Below are positions 59,756 to 64,000 of a DNA stretch of 64,000 nt, one piece after another. Source of the stretch: Ulva prolifera (Eukaryota > Chlorophyta > Ulvophyceae > Ulvales > Ulvaceae); the NCBI GenBank assembly GCA_023078555.1, contig CM041202.1, positions 186,001-250,000 on the forward strand, in the 5' to 3' direction. The notes under the pieces are model-generated. The model ran no database searches, was not told where the DNA came from, and saw only the letters and a list, made by a program, of their open reading frames with translations. Positions within the stretch are counted from its first letter, which is position 1. Each line of letters starts with the position of its first letter. A program made the translations under genes and the position numbers.

Positions 59756-59905
59756 GAATGCATGTGCCCAGTCAGCGCCACCGTGGAATGGTCGGTGGCC
59801 CACCAACCATTCCGCATGCGAGCAATGCATGTGCCCAGTCAGCGCCACCGTGGAATGGTTGGTGGCCCACCAACCATTCCGCATGCGAGCAATGCATGTG
59901 CCCAG
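59756..59905. repeat. second, short array of the same palindrome
   Basis: Two copies of the GGAATGGTTGGTGG palindrome sit in a 65-66 bp unit whose spacer (GCATGCGAGCAATGCATGTG then CCCAGTCAGCGCCACCGT) is unlike that of the 52.6-53.8 kb array. It starts 33 bp after the transposase stop codon. Confidence 0.93.
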
Positions 59906-60120
59906 CACTACTCAAGTGTCTACAGGATGCCCGCGTGCACAGCGTCGATGCTGTGACGTCATGTGGAGTTGGCCAAGGCCAGCCTGGCTTCTCAAGGACA
60001 CGCGCTTCTCACACGCGCTGTATCCATGTACCTCCTTTACAGTACACCACGCGTCTCGCTCCAGCTTGTGTAGTATTAGCTCCCATTGTCGTTCGAGCCC
60101 GTGGCCCGCGATTCATTCCG

Positions 60121-61533
60121 ATGTCTTCAACGTTGAACATTGGCACGATCACCGTGCAAACGCTGAACTCGTACCTCACTGACTTAGATAGTAGAGCTCA
60201 ATATGAGCCTACTTTTTATAGATTCGTGGAGGTAGCGTCACAGGGAAACTGGGTTCCTGGGCACCGCATCCCGTCGCTGGTCATGGACAGGCCACACGGC
60301 TTTCCGGTGGACATGATGGAATCCGGCTGGGTACTGACAGCTTACGATGTCGCTATGATAGATACCATCCTTGCCGGCGATAAAAAGGCGGAGTCCAGGA
60401 TGATGGCAGGCTTCTCGTCCATGGGAAGGGTACTAACCCGCGAAGTAGCGGGCGCAAGTACTCCATACCTAGCTGCTACGCACCATTTAAAGCTGCTATG
60501 GGTCGCGATGCGAGAAGCCGCGTTTCAGCGGGCCGTCCAGTCAGAAGCACCGTGCGGGGTGCATGCCATCGCGGTGTACAGGTCCGTCGCCACGACCCAA
60601 GGCCCCGACGAGACCATGGCAGGGCTTCTGCTTCGCCTCCGGATGACCATCGGTGGCCGGCCGATTGCAGCATGGTGGGATAGGCTCCAGGCCAGCGCCC
60701 CACAAGCCACACCGATGTGGCCCAGACCGGCGGTCCTCGAGGCCCGCTTAACGGCGCCAGTAATGCCGCCGCAGCTCGAACCCCAGGGTGCACAGCTGTC
60801 GGCCCCGCATGGCGGTGTCATGCCATCTGGGTCACCGCAGGCCCCCGAGCCTGGCCCTCCCGAGAGGGCAGAATCCTGCGGCCAGAGCGCTGTGGGGACC
60901 ACGGTGGCGTCCCGCCTGGCACCAGCCCCCGACAGCCCCCGGGACGATGACGCAGCGGAACGTGCAGTAGCGGCAACACCGCCAGCGGCTCTGCCGGATC
61001 GACAGGAGTGCGCGGCCCCCAAGGCAAAGGGGGCTGCTGCTTCTGGGCGTGCAATGATGCACCCTGCCCAGCCCAGGAGGTTCAGCCGCGGCGCAGTACT
61101 GGCTGCAGCCGCCCAGGACCCTCCTGGGCCCACACCGGCGTCGCCGCGCCAGTTAGCCGGTGCCGCTGGGCCGATGGAGGTGGACACCCCAGACGGTAGG
61201 GAAGGCGCAGCTCACCCACCCGCCGTGGGGAAGGGGTTCTTGTCCCCAGAGAGCTTGCTGCCACCGGAGGGCGGGGGAGGGAGACAGCCAATGAACCGGG
61301 CTCCGGAGAGGTCGGATGCCCGGCCGCTGAAGCGGCTGGCCGCTGAAATGTCGCACGTGGCCCCCACGGGGAACCTCCTCCGCGGCCAGAAGCTCGACGT
61401 GGTGGACGTGGAGTGTCCATCAGGCAGCACTAGAGTGCCCAGTGTTGAAGTGCACCTGGCAGATTTCGGTGCCACGAAAGTGACGGTACATGTGGCTGTC
61501 GACCACTTCCGGGAGTTCTGGGTGATGTCATGA
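60121..61533 (+). CDS. unrecognised 470-aa protein, possible third gene of the transposon
   Basis: A single open frame starts at the Met of MSSTLNIGTITVQTLNSYLT; an open extension upstream to 59758 runs through the palindromic array and is not credited. Residues 1-220 look globular (YEPTFYRFVEVASQGNWVPG, ATHHLKLLWVAMREAAFQRA). Residues 220-420 are rich in Pro, Ala and Gly. The end is again ordered (VDVECPSGSTRVPSVEVHLA, VHVAVDHFREFW). I recognise no family. It follows the transposase on the same strand. Its last three codons, ATG TCA TGA, overlap the start of an LTR-like repeat at 61526, so the native C-terminus may have been cut off by that insertion. Confidence 0.6.
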   Translation: MSSTLNIGTITVQTLNSYLTDLDSRAQYEPTFYRFVEVASQGNWVPGHRIPSLVMDRPHGFPVDMMESGWVLTAYDVAMIDTILAGDKKAESRMMAGFSSMGRVLTREVAGASTPYLAATHHLKLLWVAMREAAFQRAVQSEAPCGVHAIAVYRSVATTQGPDETMAGLLLRLRMTIGGRPIAAWWDRLQASAPQATPMWPRPAVLEARLTAPVMPPQLEPQGAQLSAPHGGVMPSGSPQAPEPGPPERAESCGQSAVGTTVASRLAPAPDSPRDDDAAERAVAATPPAALPDRQECAAPKAKGAAASGRAMMHPAQPRRFSRGAVLAAAAQDPPGPTPASPRQLAGAAGPMEVDTPDGREGAAHPPAVGKGFLSPESLLPPEGGGGRQPMNRAPERSDARPLKRLAAEMSHVAPTGNLLRGQKLDVVDVECPSGSTRVPSVEVHLADFGATKVTVHVAVDHFREFWVMS

Positions 61534-62186
61534 TCTTACAAAGGCCCTGAACCAGGATGGTTCCAAGGCAGCTAGGCATGTGAGTGGCCTAGACAACAAA
61601 AGCTTATGAGTTCAAGTAATAGGGAGTAAGCTGAACTAACTGTCACCATGCGAATTGATGCAGTCTTAAGTGCTAATACAATGCCCTAAAGTACCTATGA
61701 GAACGCCAGTCTTGCTTGATCTTGACTTGGTACTGCTTGACTTGAACTTGAATCTTGTATCTTGATATCTTTATTACTTTAAATGCACCATCTTACACTC
61801 CCTTTCAACACCGCACCGCACCGACGCCTTTGCTTCTCCTTACATGCTCATAACACAGAGCACTGCCTATTCTTCACTGTCAGCTCGGCACGTCACAACA
61901 TAGAGGCCGTTCATCCCGATGTAATTGATAGTATTTTAATTTCGTTCTCAGCCCCAATCGGCCGAGCTTCCTCAAGGATGAGAAGGCTTATGAGCACTGC
62001 AACTACATCAAGCAGAGCAGAGACAAGCGTGCGTCAGAGCTGATGGCACGGCTGAGCGCACAGTCGCGCATGCATGCATGTGCAGACGGATGCACGCAGC
62101 GTGAGTGCATTTGCGCGCAGCTGCGCTGGCTCGAGCAATGCTAGCAACGAGCATGGCTCAGTTACATAGCTAGGCCACGACATTCA
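61526..62186 (-). repeat. LTR-like segment, probable 3' LTR of the Ty3/gypsy element
   Basis: The segment begins TG and ends CA, is more AT-rich than its surroundings and has no coding potential. It lies just downstream of the integrase stop in element sense. It carries CTTGACTTG/CTTGAACTTG repeats near 61710-61760. The first 20 bp (TGTCATGATCTTACAAAGGC) are repeated directly after its end, at 62187-62206. No typical polypurine tract precedes it, and the partner LTR lies outside the window. Confidence 0.5.
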
Positions 62187-62226
62187 TGTCATGATCTTAC
62201 AAAGGCGCCGATGGGGCCAGCGTGCG

Positions 62227-64000
62227 CTAGCTCGTGAGCTGCGCCGCCGCGTGATCGGGCGGTGGCCGCATCGACATGCCTGCGGCGTGCAAGAGCTTCT
62301 CTAACACGTCCGTCACAGTCGTGCATCGGGCCACACGTTCTAAGTGTATTGGAAAGTGGCGCACTTCCTGACCTGGCACTTGGCGCGTTGTACGCAGGAA
62401 AGCCTGATTTTCAGATATGCTTTCGACAACAAATGGGCCTGTGACCGCATTTTTCTTGCCCAGTCCGCGTTCTAGGACATAAGCAAGGTCTCCAGCTTGC
62501 AATTTCCTCCCCCTCCTAGGCTTGCGAATGGCCAGAAGGTGGGCTTGCCTGTCAGCATTACGTTGCTGCGAACGGAGGATGCGATCGTATACGCGCGCAG
62601 CCACACGCTCTGCGCGGGCGTCGCGCTCTCGCACATAATCGTCCTCGGGCATGGCCGAAATCTCGACGGCTGCCATGCGGGGGTGCGCATCGCGCGCGCC
62701 CACCGGAGGTGGCAGCCGGAGGCGGTGTGCCATCACCAACTCATTCGGCGCATAACCGGTCACTGTATGCCGGCGTTGCATGTATTCCATGCGTGTCTGC
62801 GGAAGCAGCGCGGGCCAATCATGGATGGCGCCGGCAACTTTTGCCGCCAACATGGTCTTCATTGTGCGCACGAGTCGCTCGACGGCGCCGTTGGACTGGG
62901 GATGGTACGCAGAGGTCTGGACGTGGTCAATGCCAAACCGTTCTAGCTGGTGCCGGAAGGCTCCAGCAAACTCTGTCCCGTTATCCGTGGTCACCCATTC
63001 CGGGATGCCGTAGCGCATGAACCAGAAGTCATGCACGGCACGAGCGACTGTGTCGGCACTCTTGTCTCGCAGCGGTGCGAATTCCGCTGCCTTTGTGAAA
63101 TAATCCACCATTAGGCACACATACCCGTGGCCGGTCTGTGCCGTGGACAAGGTGGCTTTGGTGCGCCCTGCCTTACCACGCACTGGCGCCGCTTTCACCG
63201 CACGGAGGGGAAACGGGCCAGCCAGGTCAATGTGCACATGGCAGAACGGCTTGCTCATGCGGGGTAGCTGCACATCTGCCACATGTTGCAATTCCAACCG
63301 CTTGACTTGGCAAGCATGGCACTGTTCAACATAAGCTGCTACATCTAGCTTGATGCCTTGCCAGTGGTAGTGCTGATGCAGTACGGCCAGTGTTTGGCTC
63401 ACGCCGGCATGTCCCATGCGATCATGATACGCTCCAATCAGTCCCCAGCGGAATTCCACAGGGGGCACTGCTAGCCACAAACGGTCGCCTGTGCGCAATT
63501 GCGTATGCTCGAGCAGCCATTCTGGGCGAGTCGGATGCAATCGCAAGGTGGCAGCCTTTTTACGGACTTTGCGTTTCAGCGCTTTGGGCATATCGGGGTG
63601 GAACACTGCTTCCGCCGCAGCACGCGCGTGCTGCGACGCTGCTTCCGGGTCGCGGTCACCGCTTGATGCATTGCAGTTCAAGGACTCGACCACTGCCCGC
63701 TCCTGTCGCTCAACATACGCACGTACCAAATCCACTAGATCTGGGTGGTGCGGATCTCCACGCCGCGCAAACAAGATAGGGTCGTTGCGGCGGAGTTCGT
63801 CGACGTTGGAATACGCTTCATCGCATTGATGGCAGTGCCACGCTCCATCGGGTACCACAGACCGTCGGGGGTGCATACACTGCAGGTGGTATGGCCGGTT
63901 GCAGGTATCGCATAACACCATGTGAGCGTAACCCTCTGCAGCACCGCAAATGGTGCAGGGTTGCTTGTTCTTTGCTTGCGTGTCGCCCGATGACCACAGC
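62227..64000 (-). CDS. Ty3/gypsy-type integrase with N-terminal PHD finger, partial (runs off the right edge)
   Basis: The minus-strand frame is open from the window edge to TAG at 62227. From the edge it reads a PHD finger with all eight ligands: CTIC, CDTC, YHLQC and WHCHQC. Then comes an integrase: zinc-binding HDRMGHAG with CHACQ, catalytic Asp in HVHIDLAGPF, Asp in WVTTDNGTEF and Glu in HPQSNGAVERLVRTMK. A C-terminal SH3-like stretch follows (LQAGDLAYVLERGLGKK). RT and RNase H would lie to the right if this is a normal Ty3 polyprotein. PHD fingers bind histone H3 tails in other proteins, so the module may steer integration to chromatin; that is inference. All catalytic residues are intact and no stop interrupts the frame. 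Confidence 0.9.
   Translation of the reverse strand, partial: LWSSGDTQAKNKQPCTICGAAEGYAHMVLCDTCNRPYHLQCMHPRRSVVPDGAWHCHQCDEAYSNVDELRRNDPILFARRGDPHHPDLVDLVRAYVERQERAVVESLNCNASSGDRDPEAASQHARAAAEAVFHPDMPKALKRKVRKKAATLRLHPTRPEWLLEHTQLRTGDRLWLAVPPVEFRWGLIGAYHDRMGHAGVSQTLAVLHQHYHWQGIKLDVAAYVEQCHACQVKRLELQHVADVQLPRMSKPFCHVHIDLAGPFPLRAVKAAPVRGKAGRTKATLSTAQTGHGYVCLMVDYFTKAAEFAPLRDKSADTVARAVHDFWFMRYGIPEWVTTDNGTEFAGAFRHQLERFGIDHVQTSAYHPQSNGAVERLVRTMKTMLAAKVAGAIHDWPALLPQTRMEYMQRRHTVTGYAPNELVMAHRLRLPPPVGARDAHPRMAAVEISAMPEDDYVRERDARAERVAARVYDRILRSQQRNADRQAHLLAIRKPRRGRKLQAGDLAYVLERGLGKKNAVTGPFVVESISENQAFLRTTRQVPGQEVRHFPIHLERVARCTTVTDVLEKLLHAAGMSMRPPPDHAAAQLTS

Noticed and set aside
59758-60120. 121-codon N-terminal extension of the 470-aa gene
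   Set aside because: It is translated from the palindromic array and its spacer; the Met at 60121 begins the first non-repetitive segment.

Overview
This is a nuclear genome window from a eukaryote, most likely a green-lineage alga. The evidence is a set of intron-rich, GC-rich genes read by joining exons in phase. They include a land-plant/algal type bifunctional nuclease with UVR motifs and a SPINDLY-type GT41 glycosyltransferase. Most introns begin with GTGCG rather than GTAAG and end in TGCAG. Species cannot be assigned from sequence alone.

Layout: (1) 2.7-21.8 kb is a genic block with four gene models: a DUF151/BFN plus UVR protein (minus, 7 visible exons), a secreted Dcr2/PAP29-like metallophosphoesterase (plus, 7 exons, divergent from BFN), a SPINDLY-like TPR-GT41 protein (plus, 7 exons, 963 aa) and a GMC oxidoreductase (minus, 4 exons, 600 aa). 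(2) 21.8-34.4 kb is gene-poor and full of microsatellites, small retroposon-like copies, an unrecognised candidate coding stretch at 24.6-26.1 kb and a one-exon GMC relic at 27.6 kb. (3) 34.4-37.2 kb holds a second GMC oxidoreductase gene with the same intron positions as the first. (4) 37.2-40.9 kb holds repeat-family remnants and a candidate TIR element. (5) 40.9-61.5 kb is a nested transposon district. A CACTA/Plavaka-like transposase gene (plus) is divergent from a new coiled-coil gene (minus, 521 aa, 7 exons) and is followed by an unrecognised 470-aa gene. The coiled-coil gene carries a 21-copy palindromic satellite in one intron and a 10.45-kb Ty1/copia element in another. The copia element contains a 3.6-kb inverted partial copy of itself. 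(6) 61.5-64.0 kb is the end of a Ty3/gypsy-like element whose integrase reading frame carries a PHD finger; it runs off the right edge.

Exon models were built by eye from conserved motifs and phase consistency. Where phases close over several junctions I am confident; first exons of BFN, the last exon of the phosphoesterase and the middle of the transposase are not settled. The strongest candidates for something undescribed are the coiled-coil/transposase/470-aa gene cluster with its shared hairpin repeats, and the PHD-integrase.
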